Source: Xanthobacter sp. NM-25
GTDB lineage: Bacteria > Pseudomonadota > Alphaproteobacteria > Rhizobiales > Xanthobacteraceae
NCBI RefSeq assembly: GCF_022138605.1
Contig: NZ_JACBFS010000002.1
Span: 372,001 to 436,000 of the forward strand
Direction: 5' to 3'
Length of the DNA stretch: 64,000 nucleotides
Shown here: positions 41,595 to 49,664 of the stretch, piece by piece
Layout of the letters: each line of letters opens with the position of its first letter
Position numbering within the stretch: the stretch's first letter is position 1
Notes under the pieces: generated by a model
Databases searched by the model: none
The model's input: the letters and a program-made list of their open reading frames with translations, nothing else
What the model was told of the DNA's origin: nothing
Translations under genes and position numbers: made by a program

Positions 41595-41897
41595 ATGAAA
41601 CGGATCGCCCTTTCCGCCCTGGCGGCGCTCGGCCTGCTGGGCCTGGCGGCCCCCACCGCGGAAGCCGTTGTCTATTGTAAGAGCGTAGGTGTGCCCAAGG
41701 GCTGCGTGGCGCGTCCGGCAGCGCCGGCGGCACGGGCCGCGGTGCACTGCACCCGACCCGGCTATCCGGTCGGGTGCGTACCCGGTGCCGGCGCGCCGGG
41801 CGTTGGCGTCACCCGTGGCGTCGGCGTGGGTGCCCCCGGACCGGGCGTCGCCCCGGCCAATGCCGGCGGCCCCGTCAACCGGGTCGGCATCCGCTGA
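41595..41897 (+). CDS. Small secreted Gly/Pro-rich protein
   Basis: A 100-residue protein with a clear signal peptide (MKRIALSALAALGLLGLAAPTAEA, cut after residue 24). The mature part has two similar cysteine-bearing units, VVYCKSVGVPKGCVARP and AVHCTRPGYPVGCVPG, giving two C-x8-C pairs, followed by a Gly/Val/Pro-rich tail (GVTRGVGVGAPGPGVAP). Similar exported proteins occur across Rhizobiales without a known role. Disulfide-stabilised loops are an inference. A second secreted gene follows 37 bp downstream. Confidence 0.72.
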   Translation: MKRIALSALAALGLLGLAAPTAEAVVYCKSVGVPKGCVARPAAPAARAAVHCTRPGYPVGCVPGAGAPGVGVTRGVGVGAPGPGVAPANAGGPVNRVGIR

Positions 41898-41934
41898 CGC
41901 CCGTTCCCACCGCATCACAGGAGACAGAAGAGTG

Positions 41935-42213
41935 ATGAAGACGTTCGTTTATGCGTGCGCCACCCTCGGCGCGCTCGTGGCCGCCGCCCCGGCCTTCGCC
42001 GACCAGGCCGCCGCCACCAAGTGCGCCTCGGGCCTCGATGCCAACGGCCAGGCCATCTATGCGGCGGCGGCGCCGCAGGCGGCCTCCACCTCCGACCTGC
42101 GCGGGCTGATCACCAGCGTCACCAAGTCCCTGGTGACCGGCGGCACCGTGCCCATGGGCGCCGCCCGTGGCGCGGCGGAAGCCGCCGGCACCTGTCTCGC
42201 CAAGCTGCGCTGA
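41935..42213 (+). CDS. Small exported protein, hypothetical
   Basis: A 92-residue protein with a signal peptide (MKTFVYACATLGALVAAAPAFA, cut after residue 22). The mature 70 residues are helical and contain two cysteines (TKCASGLDANGQ and GTCLAKLR) that could form one disulfide. Family unknown to me; short helical periplasmic proteins of this type are common in Rhizobiales. It follows the preceding secreted gene by 37 bp and is followed by a very strong hairpin, so the two may form one transcript. Confidence 0.7.
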   Translation: MKTFVYACATLGALVAAAPAFADQAAATKCASGLDANGQAIYAAAAPQAASTSDLRGLITSVTKSLVTGGTVPMGAARGAAEAAGTCLAKLR

Positions 42214-42226
42214 GACCACGCGACAG

Positions 42227-42268
42227 GGGCGCCGCGCGGCCGGCCCTTGCCGGAACCGCGCGGCGCCC
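42227..42268 (+). terminator. Strong hairpin after small secreted genes
   Basis: A perfect 13-bp outer stem (GGGCGCCGCGCGG / CCGCGCGGCGCCC) encloses a 5-bp inner stem (CCGGC-CCTT-GCCGG) with only an AA bulge. No T-run. It begins 13 bp after the stop at 42213, consistent with a terminator or mRNA 3'-stabilising element. Confidence 0.65.
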
Positions 42269-42317
42269 GTTATGGAGGGGGCACCCCTGATGCCCCGCTT
42301 GGGGCGGAGCCCTGCTG

Positions 42318-42836
42318 ATGCCGCTCACGCCCGATGCCCTGCTGGCCCTCCTGGCCGCCCACCAGATCCCGGCCGAAACCTTCGATCACCCACCGCTGCA
42401 CACGGTGGCGGAATCCAAGCTCCTGCGCGGTGTCGTTCCCGGTGCGCAAACCAAGAATCTGTTTCTGCGGGATAGCAAGAAGAACTACTTCCTGATCTCC
42501 CTGGCCGCCGATGCCGTGGTGAACCTCAAAAGTCTGCGCGAGCCGCTCGGCGCCCGCGGCTCGCTCTCCTTCGCCAGCCCGGAAGCCTTGTTCGAGCGGC
42601 TCGGCGTGCTGCCCGGCTCGGTCACCCTGCTGGCCCTCGCCAACGATCCGCAGCACACCGTCACCGTCGGCATCGACGCGGCCCTGCTGGCGGCCGACGC
42701 CATCGGCTGCCACCCCCTCACCAACACCCGCACCACGGTGCTGACGCCTGCCGCGCTGCGCGCCTTCCTGGCGCTGACCGGCCACAGCCCCATCCCCCTG
42801 ACGCTGGCCGCCTCCGACGCGCCGCCGTCCGCCTGA
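42318..42836 (+). CDS. Prolyl-tRNA editing protein ProX/YbaK-like
   Basis: A 172-residue YbaK/aaRS-associated domain protein of the ProX (PrdX) group, which hydrolyses mischarged Ala-tRNA(Pro). It shows HTVAESKLLRGVVPGAQTKNLFLRDSKKNYFLI with the key lysine in QTKNLFLRD, and GVLPGSVTLLALAND near the end. Length matches free-standing editing proteins. It converges on mcd with a 177-bp gap containing two hairpins. Confidence 0.9.
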   Translation: MPLTPDALLALLAAHQIPAETFDHPPLHTVAESKLLRGVVPGAQTKNLFLRDSKKNYFLISLAADAVVNLKSLREPLGARGSLSFASPEALFERLGVLPGSVTLLALANDPQHTVTVGIDAALLAADAIGCHPLTNTRTTVLTPAALRAFLALTGHSPIPLTLAASDAPPSA

Positions 42837-42906
42837 CAGCGCCACGGGACGCCGCCCCGCCAACATTCCTGAAGGCTCACGCCGCTTCCATGCGCGGGGG
42901 CACGCG

Positions 42907-42937
42907 CGCCCCGCTTCGACGCAAAAACGGCGGGGCG
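42907..42937 (+). terminator. 8-bp hairpin after ProX gene
   Basis: CGCCCCGC and GCGGGGCG flank a 15-nt loop containing AAAAA, 70 bp after the stop. Possible terminator for the forward gene; no T-run. Confidence 0.35.
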
Positions 42938-42987
42938 AGCGCCGATCCACACAGGATCCGACGCCCACCCCGCCGATGCCGCAGTGG

Positions 42988-43008
42988 CCCGCCCGGAGCC
43001 CGGGCGGG
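42988..43008 (-). terminator. 9-bp hairpin after mcd
   Basis: CCCGCCCGG / CCGGGCGGG with a 3-nt loop begins 5 bp beyond the mcd stop on the reverse strand. Very stable; likely mcd terminator despite lacking a U-tract. Confidence 0.5.
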
Positions 43009-43013
43009 GAAGC

Positions 43014-44705
43014 TCAATTGCCGCCGTCGAGCAGGCGGCGGGCGATCACCTGGGCCTGGATTTCCGCCGCGCCCTCGAAAATGTTGAGGATGCGGGCGTC
43101 GCACAGGATACGCGACACCGGATATTCCAGCGCGAAGCCGTTGCCACCATGGATCTGCAGGGCGTTGTCCGCCGCCGCCCAGGCAACGCGGGCGCCGAGC
43201 AGCTTGGCCATGCCGGCCTCCAGATCGGTGCGGCGCCCCTCATCCTTGGCGCGGGCGGCAAAATAGGTGATCTGGCGGGCGATCATGGTCTCCACCGCCA
43301 TCATCACGATCTTGTCGGCCACCCGGGGGAAGGCGAACAGCGGCTTTTTGAACTGGATGCGCTCCTCGGCATATTTCAGGCCCACCTCCATGGCTGCCTG
43401 GGCCACGCCCACGGCGCGGGCGGCGGTCTGGATGCGCGCGCTCTCGAAGGTGGTCATCAGCTGCTTGAAGCCCTGGCCTTCCTCGCCGCCCAACAGATTG
43501 GCCGCCGGCACCGTGAAGCCGTCGAAGCCGATCTCATATTCCTTCATGCCGCGATAACCGAGCACCTCGATCTCGCCGCCGGTCATGCCCTCGGCCGGGA
43601 ACGGAGTCTCGTCAGTGCCGCGCGGCTTTTCCGCCAGCAGGATGGACAGGCCCTTGTAGCCCGGCTCGTTGGGATTGGTGCGCACCAGAAGGGTCATCAC
43701 GTCGGCGCGAACCGGATGGGTGATCCAGGTCTTGTTGCCGGAGACCTTGTAGACATCGCCCTCCTTCACCGCGCGGGTGCGCAGGGAGGCAAGGTCCGAA
43801 CCGGTGTTGGGCTCGGTGAACACCGCCGTGGGCAGGATCTCGCCGGAGGCGATCTTGGGCAGGTAATGGGCCTTCTGGTCCGCAGTGCCGCCGGCCAGGA
43901 TCAGCTCGGCGGCGATCTCCGAGCGGGTGCCCAGCGAGCCGACGCCGATATAGCCCCGGGACAATTCCTCGGTGACCACGCACATGGCCTCCTTGGGCAG
44001 GCCGAGGCCCCCGAAATCCTCCGGAATGGTGAGGCCGAACACGCCCATCTCCGAGAGCTGGGCGATGATCTCCAGGGGGATGTACTCGTTCTTCAAGTGC
44101 CATTCGTGGGCATGGGGCGCCACTTCCGCTTCCACGAAGCGGTGCATCTCCGTGCGCATGGCCTCCATGGTCTCGTCGAGACCCGCCTCGCCGATGGTGC
44201 CGGTGGGATGGGTGGTGCGGATGATGTCGGCCAGGGCGGCGCGGCTGGCGGTGGTGTTGCCATGGGCCAGCAGCTGGGCGATAGCCGGTTCGGCCGCCAG
44301 CTCGGAGATGGTGGAGATAGGCAGGTAAAGGTCGGTGAGCCGGACAATCTCGCCCTGGCTCATGGGAATGCCGCCAAGGATCTGGGCGACATACTCGCCG
44401 AGGCCGATCTGCACGATCAGCTTCTCGGTGGCGCCGAACTTGCCCATGTCGGCCAGGCGGTCGGCATAATGGACCAGCTCGCGCACGGAGAAGACATAGG
44501 TGGCGAGCCAGGCAAGGCCATGGGTGGCGCGCTGCTCGCGCTCCAACAGCGCGGACGAGATCTTGCCGCCCTCGCTCACCTTGGCGCGAATCGTGGAGGT
44601 CGCTTCCGCCAGCAGTTTCTCCAGCGTGTCCGTCGCCACCCGGCCGAGGGCGACCGCATCGATGGGGCTCTGATCGAGCGGACGGAGGGCAGCGGTGGCG
44701 GACAT
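43014..44705 (-). CDS. mcd: (2S)-methylsuccinyl-CoA dehydrogenase
   Basis: A 563-residue flavoenzyme of the acyl-CoA dehydrogenase family. It has an extra N-terminal helical domain (residues 1-150; TDTLEKLLAEATSTIRAKVSEGG, then FSVRELVHYADRLADMGKFGATE) that distinguishes Mcd from ordinary 380-residue dehydrogenases. The core shows MGVFGLTIPEDFGGLGL, FTEPNTGSDLASLRT, EIEVLGYRGMKEYEIGFDGF and the catalytic-glutamate segment LNIFEGAAEIQAQ. Mcd oxidises methylsuccinyl-CoA to mesaconyl-C1-CoA in the ethylmalonyl-CoA pathway. Other pathway genes (ccr, ecm, mch) are not in this window. I could not rule out another long ACAD, but size and motifs fit Mcd well. Confidence 0.85.
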   Translation of the reverse strand: MSATAALRPLDQSPIDAVALGRVATDTLEKLLAEATSTIRAKVSEGGKISSALLEREQRATHGLAWLATYVFSVRELVHYADRLADMGKFGATEKLIVQIGLGEYVAQILGGIPMSQGEIVRLTDLYLPISTISELAAEPAIAQLLAHGNTTASRAALADIIRTTHPTGTIGEAGLDETMEAMRTEMHRFVEAEVAPHAHEWHLKNEYIPLEIIAQLSEMGVFGLTIPEDFGGLGLPKEAMCVVTEELSRGYIGVGSLGTRSEIAAELILAGGTADQKAHYLPKIASGEILPTAVFTEPNTGSDLASLRTRAVKEGDVYKVSGNKTWITHPVRADVMTLLVRTNPNEPGYKGLSILLAEKPRGTDETPFPAEGMTGGEIEVLGYRGMKEYEIGFDGFTVPAANLLGGEEGQGFKQLMTTFESARIQTAARAVGVAQAAMEVGLKYAEERIQFKKPLFAFPRVADKIVMMAVETMIARQITYFAARAKDEGRRTDLEAGMAKLLGARVAWAAADNALQIHGGNGFALEYPVSRILCDARILNIFEGAAEIQAQVIARRLLDGGN

Positions 44706-44802
44706 GGACGATCTTCTCCCATTCGTTGTGCAACGCGAAATCTATCCTTGCCCCGGAACCATTCCAAGGCAATGGCAGATTGAATCCCGATAGAATTACC
44801 CC

Positions 44803-45894
44803 TCACTCGCCGCTGGCATCCATCTCGGCCAGGCGCTGGGCGAGGTCGTCGAGATTGTCCCGCACATGGCCGCAGGCGGAAATGGCGGCAAACAGCGCGG
44901 TCAGCTCGGCGCCGCCCATGCTGTCGAGATTGCCACCGGCATTGAGCCGGTCCACCTCCCCCTGGAGGGCGCTCACCGCCGCCCGCGCCGTCAGGGCCGC
45001 GCCGGTGACATCCACATCCTTCTCACCGTCCAGCCGGCGGGCCAGGGTGGACATGTAATCGGCGAGCCCCGCCACCGCCGCGTCGAGGTGCGGCGACACC
45101 AGCGCCACCAGCGGCGCCGACAAGGTGGCGTCCGCCCCGCGCAGCAGGATGATCACCGAATGCCACAGCCGCCGGCAACTGCGCACCACCGGCGTGGGAT
45201 CGGAATAGCCCGACAGGGCCCGCTCGGCCTTCGCCTCGGCGATACGCGCGTCGGCGGCGCGCAGGGCATTGCGGGCCTGGGTGTTGAGACTGTCGATGCG
45301 CGCCGGGTCGAGCCCCCGCCCCAAAACCCCGTCGCGCCCCAGCGCCAGCAGCGTGGCGCACAGCCGCACCGCCGTGGCGCAGTGGGGAAACAGGAAGAAC
45401 AGGGCGCGGGCCGGCAGCACCAGCAGCGCGCACAACACCCCGACCACGCCGCCCACGCCGATCTCGAACACCCGGTGCAAACCCGACACCCACGGATCCA
45501 GATGGGAGGGATCGGACAGCACCACGATCACCACCGTCACCGGCGCCAGCTTGTACTTGGCCGATTTCGCCGCCAGCGTGCTGGTGACGAACACCGCCAC
45601 CGCCAGGGTCAGGAAGGTGAGCCCCATGGACGGGCCGGCAATGATGGCCGCCACCACGCCGACCACGCCGCCCACCACCGTGCCCAGGGCGCGGTCCACC
45701 GCCACCGAGAGGCTGGCGCCGATGGTGGATTGCACCACCAGCACCGCCGTCAGCACCGCCCAATAGCCGTTGGGCAGGCTCAGTCCATAGGCGAGGCCAT
45801 AGGCCGCCACCGCCGCCACGCCGGCGCGAAAGCCGAGCTTGTACTGGGCGGGCGTGAACAGCTTCAGAAGACGGGTGAGAACAGGGCTGGACAT
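44803..45894 (-). CDS. FUSC family membrane protein
   Basis: A 363-residue FUSC (fusaric-acid resistance-like) protein. The N-terminal 170 residues hold about six helices (GFRAGVAAVAAYGLAYGLSLPNGYWAVLTAVLVVQ; ALGTVVGGVVGVVAAIIAGPSMG; VFEIGVGGVVGVLCALLVLP). The remainder is a cytoplasmic helical region. It is about half the size of full aromatic-acid exporter AaeB, so it may act as a half-length or homodimeric permease. ATG 45894 (MSSPVLTRLLK) fits the first helix; the longer upstream open frame is not family-like. It diverges from the yihY-type gene. Confidence 0.85.
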   Translation of the reverse strand: MSSPVLTRLLKLFTPAQYKLGFRAGVAAVAAYGLAYGLSLPNGYWAVLTAVLVVQSTIGASLSVAVDRALGTVVGGVVGVVAAIIAGPSMGLTFLTLAVAVFVTSTLAAKSAKYKLAPVTVVIVVLSDPSHLDPWVSGLHRVFEIGVGGVVGVLCALLVLPARALFFLFPHCATAVRLCATLLALGRDGVLGRGLDPARIDSLNTQARNALRAADARIAEAKAERALSGYSDPTPVVRSCRRLWHSVIILLRGADATLSAPLVALVSPHLDAAVAGLADYMSTLARRLDGEKDVDVTGAALTARAAVSALQGEVDRLNAGGNLDSMGGAELTALFAAISACGHVRDNLDDLAQRLAEMDASGE

Positions 45895-46128
45895 GGGCTC
45901 CCTCGGTGGGACCGGCCGAAGAAGACCAATGGCACGGTCCGGCGGCGGCCTCCCGTTACGGCAGAACAGGCGGCGCCGGCAATCTAGCATGCTCCCACCG
46001 GCACGCACCGGCAGCGATGGCGACATCCACATACGACGGCGACGGAGAAGGCGGAGAGCAAGGTGGAGAACGGAGTGACTTGCCATCCGCAGCGGAAAGC
46101 CCGATGTCTCGCGCAACCGGGAGCCGAC

Positions 46129-47007
46129 ATGCTGCGCCGCACCCTTCATATCGTTCTCGACGCGGTGTGGACCTTCACCGCCGATGACGGCTGGGCCATC
46201 GCCAGCCACATCGCCCTGTCGGCGCTGATGTCGCTGTTCCCCTTCCTGATCTTCGTGACGGCCCTGGCCGGCTTCCTGGATCTGCGGCCGCTGGCCGACG
46301 AAACCATCCAGATCATCCTGGAAAGCTGGCCCCGGCAGGTGGCCCAGCCCATCGCCCACGAGATCCACAATGTGGTGAACCAGGTGCGCACCGACGTGCT
46401 CACCTATGGCGTGGCCCTCGCCATCTACTTCTCCTCCAACGGCATCGAAAGCCTGCGAATCGGCCTCAACCGCGCCTATGGCGTGAAGGAGATGCGCGCC
46501 TGGTACTGGCTGCGGCTGGAATCCATCGGCTATGTGATGCTGTCGGCGGCGGCCATCCTGGCCCTGTCGTTCCTGGTGGTGCTGGGGCCGCTGCTGTGGC
46601 AGGCGGCGGTGGCGCAGCTGCCGGCGCTGGCGCCGTTTTCCAGGATCGTCACCCTGGCCCGCTTCGCCGCCACCTCGATCATCCTGGTGGTGGCGTTGCT
46701 GGTGGCCCACCTGTGGTTGCCGGCAGGGCGACGCAGCCTGGGCGAGGTGGCGCCGGGCATCCTGGTCACCCTGGTGTTGTGGCTGGTGGGCGCCTCGGCC
46801 TTCGGCACCTATCTCGCCGAATTCCCCGGCAATTACGTCTCCACCTACGCCGGCCTGTCGTCGGTGATGATCGCCCTGGTGTTTTTGTACCTCACCGCAT
46901 CCATCTTCGTGTTCGGTGGCGAGTTCAACGCGGCCATCGCCCGCGATCGCCAAGCCCGCCGGCCGGCGCCCGCCGGGGAACCGGCGACGGCACCCGGGAC
47001 CCCATGA
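46129..47007 (+). CDS. YihY/BrkB family membrane protein
   Basis: A 292-residue inner-membrane protein of the YihY/UPF0761 family. Six helices occupy residues 25-270 (SHIALSALMSLFPFLIFVTALAGFL; VLTYGVALAIYFSSNGIESLRIGLNRAYG; GVKEMRAWYWLRLESIGYVMLSAAAI). The family is historically named for BrkB but is not a proven ribonuclease or resistance factor. ATG 46129 (MLRRTLHIVLD) is chosen; an upstream ATG at 46063 adds Cys/Arg-rich residues. It overlaps mmcB by 4 bp (ATGA). Confidence 0.9.
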   Translation: MLRRTLHIVLDAVWTFTADDGWAIASHIALSALMSLFPFLIFVTALAGFLDLRPLADETIQIILESWPRQVAQPIAHEIHNVVNQVRTDVLTYGVALAIYFSSNGIESLRIGLNRAYGVKEMRAWYWLRLESIGYVMLSAAAILALSFLVVLGPLLWQAAVAQLPALAPFSRIVTLARFAATSIILVVALLVAHLWLPAGRRSLGEVAPGILVTLVLWLVGASAFGTYLAEFPGNYVSTYAGLSSVMIALVFLYLTASIFVFGGEFNAAIARDRQARRPAPAGEPATAPGTP

Positions 47008-47474
47008 CCGGGACCACGCCCAAGCCTGATGGGCGCCAATCGGCCACCGCGCTGGCGGTGCAGCGGGGCGTGTTGCGCCATCTGGCCGCCCATGGATGGG
47101 TGGGGATCACCGAATTCGCGCTCGCCTCCGGCCGGCGGGCCGACGTGCTCGCCATCGACGGGCGGGGGGAGATCGCCATCATCGAGATCAAGTCCTCGCT
47201 GCAAGATTTCCGCAGCGACGGCAAATGGCCGGAATATCGCGCCTTCTGCGACCGGCTGCTGTTCGCGGTGCCGGCCGATTTCCCGGTGGAGGTGCTGCCC
47301 CAGGACGTGGGCCTGCTGCTGGCCGATGGCTTCGGCGCCGCGCAGATGCGGGAGGCGCCGCGCCATCCCCTCGCCCCGGCCACCCGCAAAGCCCTGACCC
47401 TGCGGCTGGCCCGCGCCGCCGCCAGCCGCCTCACGGCGCTCCACGATCCGGCCCTGCTGCGGCAGGATCTGTGA
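47004..47474 (+). CDS. mmcB: MmcB family DNA repair protein
   Basis: A 156-residue putative nuclease of the MmcB family, SOS-induced and linked to DNA damage tolerance in Caulobacter. The PD-(D/E)xK-type core is seen as GRRADVLAIDGRGEIAIIEIKSSLQDFRSDGKWPEY, with D and E-x-K in the expected spacing; FCDRLLFAVPADFPVEVLP follows. The ATG overlaps the previous stop, so translation is coupled with the membrane protein gene. It converges with regA (26 bp between stops). Confidence 0.9.
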   Translation: MTGTTPKPDGRQSATALAVQRGVLRHLAAHGWVGITEFALASGRRADVLAIDGRGEIAIIEIKSSLQDFRSDGKWPEYRAFCDRLLFAVPADFPVEVLPQDVGLLLADGFGAAQMREAPRHPLAPATRKALTLRLARAAASRLTALHDPALLRQDL

Positions 47475-47500
47475 CGCCGGCGCGGCGGGTCGGCTTCGCC

Positions 47501-48055
47501 TCAGCGCGGCGCGCGCTTGGCCAGGATGCGCTGCAACGTGCGCCGATGCATGGACAGCCGGCGGGCGGTCTCCGAGACATTGCGGCCGCACAGTTCGTAC
47601 ACCCGCTGAATGTGCTCCCAGCGCACCCGGTCGGCGGACATGGGATTTTCCGGCGGGTGCGGCTTGTGATCACCGCTGGCCATCAGCGCCGCCACCACGT
47701 CGTCGGCGTCGGCCGGCTTGGCGAGATAATCGACGGCGCCGAGCTTCACCGCCGTCACCGCGGTGGCGATGTTGCCATAACCGGTGAGCACGATGGCGCG
47801 GGCGCCCGGGCGCTGCCGCTTGAGGGCGGAGATGACATCGAGACCCGAGCCATCGCCGAGGCGCATGTCCACCACCGCATAGGCCGGCGCCGCCTCATCG
47901 ACGCGCGCCAGGCCATCGGCCACGGTTTCCGCGCTGGTCACGAGGAAGCCCCTGGCTTCCATGGCCCGCGCCAGGCGCTGCAGGAAGGAGCGATCGTCAT
48001 CGACGATCAGGACCGTGCGGTCTTCCCCCACTTCGAGCGGCGTCGTCTCATTCAT
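47501..48055 (-). CDS. regA: Redox response regulator RegA/ActR/PrrA
   Basis: A 184-residue response regulator. The receiver shows D19-D20-D21, phospho-acceptor D63 in VVDMRLGDGSGL, T91 and K113 in YLAKPADADDV. A proline linker (HKPHPPENP) leads to the Fis-like HTH (NVSETARRLSMHRRTLQRIL) that is almost invariant in the RegA family. RegA homologues control photosynthesis, nitrogen fixation, carbon fixation, hydrogenase and respiratory genes by redox state. It is downstream of regB with an 80-bp gap on the same strand. Confidence 0.96.
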   Translation of the reverse strand: MNETTPLEVGEDRTVLIVDDDRSFLQRLARAMEARGFLVTSAETVADGLARVDEAAPAYAVVDMRLGDGSGLDVISALKRQRPGARAIVLTGYGNIATAVTAVKLGAVDYLAKPADADDVVAALMASGDHKPHPPENPMSADRVRWEHIQRVYELCGRNVSETARRLSMHRRTLQRILAKRAPR

Positions 48056-48135
48056 CGTGATCTGTCCTCGTCGACCTGCTGCGCGGCCCGAGCCCGCGCC
48101 CTGAGTGCAATGGCACCGGAACCCTGTGCCGGCTT

Positions 48136-49491
48136 TTACCCTTGTTTAGAGGCAGAATAGCCCGCTCCGCGTCCGTTTGTCGCGTCATGTTCCGCTTCTA
48201 TGGCCAATGCCGGGCGCGGCCAAGTGATCCGGATCAATGCGCCGGTCTGCGGCGGCGGCCGGTTCTCGAAGGTGAGGCTGGCGCCGGTGCGCTCCAGCAG
48301 GGTCTTGGCGATGAAGAAGCCGAGCCCGAGTCCACTCTCCTCATCCTCGTCCTGGCGGTCGCGGGCGCGGGAGGTCACATAGGGCTGGCCGATGCGGGCG
48401 CTCACCTCCGGGGAGAAGCCCGGCCCGTCGTCCTGCACCACGATGACGAGGCTGGAGGGCGTCCACTCCGCGGCGATGTCCACCCGGCTGCGGGCGAAGT
48501 CCACCGCATTCTCCACCAGATTGCCCAGGCCATAGAGCAGGCCCGGGTTGCGGTTGATCACCGGATCATCGGCGTGTTCCAGCGCCTCGATGCCGATGGT
48601 GATGCCGAAATTGCGGTGCGGCTCCACCACCTCCTCCAGCAGCAGGCGGATCGGCATGCGGTCGAACGGCGCATCGCCGGAGCGCAGCGAGGTCAGGGTC
48701 TGCAGAATGTCGCGACAGCGGCTGACCTGGTCGCGCAACAGCGCGACATCCTCCGCATAGGGGTTGTCGGGCGGCATGGAGCGCTGCATCTCCTTCACCA
48801 CCAGAGCGATGGTGGACAGCGGCGTGCCCAGCTCGTGGGCGGCGGCGGCCGCCAGCCCGTCGATGGCCGACAGATGCTGTTCGCGGGCCAGCACCAGTTC
48901 CGTCGCCGCCAGCGCGTCGGCCAGTTCCCGCGCCTCCTCGGCGATGCGCCAGGCATGCATGCCGATGAAGCCGATGGAGACCGTGAGCGCCACCCAGATG
49001 CCCGCGAGATAGAGGTCCGGCAGCACCGGCACCGCATCCCCCGCCCAGGGCAGCGCCCGGGCCCAAAGGCCGACCGCCCCGGCGCAGGCCGAGGCCAGGA
49101 TGCCGAGCAGCACCGTCGTGCTCCAGGCCAGGCCGGTGGCCGAGATCATCACCGGCGCCAGATAGAGCAGCGCGAATGGATTCTTGAGGCCGCCGGTCAA
49201 GTAAAGCAGCGCCGTCAGCTGCAGCAGATCATAGGCGAGCAGCGGCCCGGCAGCGGCGTCCGACAGGCGCCGGGCCACCGGATACTTGGCCCGCAGCAGC
49301 ACATTGACCAGCGCCGAAAGAATGACGACCGCCAGGCAGGAGCTCAGCGGCAGCTGAAATCCGAGCAGCAGACTGACCACCACCAGGGCCGCGATCTGCC
49401 CGGTGATCGCCAGCCAGCGCAGACGAATCAGAGTGTCGACCCGAAGTCCAAAGGACCGCCCATGCAGAGGAGGGGCGAATGCTGGATTCAT
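48136..49491 (-). CDS. regB: Redox sensor kinase RegB/ActS/PrrB
   Basis: A 451-residue membrane histidine kinase. Six helices fill residues 20-170, with the quinone-site motif GGLKNPFALLYLAP. The dimerisation helix contains phospho-acceptor H219 (AAAHELGTPLSTIAL). The redox box DQVSRCRDILQTL holds the reactive cysteine C259. The catalytic domain shows N-box (LVENAVDFARS) and DDGPGFSPE. Both H219 and C259 are offset by six from R. capsulatus H225 and C265. ATG 49491 is preferred. The gene diverges from phaZ, with RegA-like motifs in the gap. Confidence 0.96.
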   Translation of the reverse strand: MNPAFAPPLHGRSFGLRVDTLIRLRWLAITGQIAALVVVSLLLGFQLPLSSCLAVVILSALVNVLLRAKYPVARRLSDAAAGPLLAYDLLQLTALLYLTGGLKNPFALLYLAPVMISATGLAWSTTVLLGILASACAGAVGLWARALPWAGDAVPVLPDLYLAGIWVALTVSIGFIGMHAWRIAEEARELADALAATELVLAREQHLSAIDGLAAAAAHELGTPLSTIALVVKEMQRSMPPDNPYAEDVALLRDQVSRCRDILQTLTSLRSGDAPFDRMPIRLLLEEVVEPHRNFGITIGIEALEHADDPVINRNPGLLYGLGNLVENAVDFARSRVDIAAEWTPSSLVIVVQDDGPGFSPEVSARIGQPYVTSRARDRQDEDEESGLGLGFFIAKTLLERTGASLTFENRPPPQTGALIRITWPRPALAIEAEHDATNGRGAGYSASKQG

Positions 49492-49529
49492 CTCATTCAC
49501 TTTCACGCAAGGTTCGGCGCGTAACACTC

Positions 49530-49557
49530 AATGTCGCAAAGCGCGACAATGTGACAT
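49530..49557. promoter_or_regulatory. Candidate RegA-binding half-sites, regB-phaZ gap
   Basis: An inverted repeat TGTCGC-N5-GCGACA (49532-49548) is followed by GTGACAT (49551-49557). Thus two GNGACA motifs run forward and GCGACATT runs on the reverse strand, resembling the GNGRCRTT half of the RegR/RegA consensus. The 3' half (GNCGC) is not correctly spaced, so these are imperfect sites. The gap is shared by regB and phaZ. Confidence 0.4.
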
Positions 49558-49604
49558 CTTGGCCATAGTGCGAGATGAGATCCCGCCTATGTCTTTGGTT
49601 GGCA

Positions 49605-49633
49605 TTGACCGCGATGGAAACAGGGCACAACCT
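49605..49633 (+). promoter_or_regulatory. Weak candidate promoter of phaZ
   Basis: TTGACC (49605-49610) and CAACCT (49628-49633) are 17 bp apart, 31 bp before the phaZ start, whose ribosome site is GAGGA. The -10 is poor. Confidence 0.28.
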
Positions 49634-49664
49634 GCGTCTCCAAATAAAATAGCGAGGAACGCAC

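Noticed and set aside
45895..46953. Upstream extension of the FUSC gene to 46953, which would give 716 residues.
   Set aside because: It runs antisense through the YihY-type gene and is Gln/Gly/His-rich. The FUSC family N-terminus begins at 45894.
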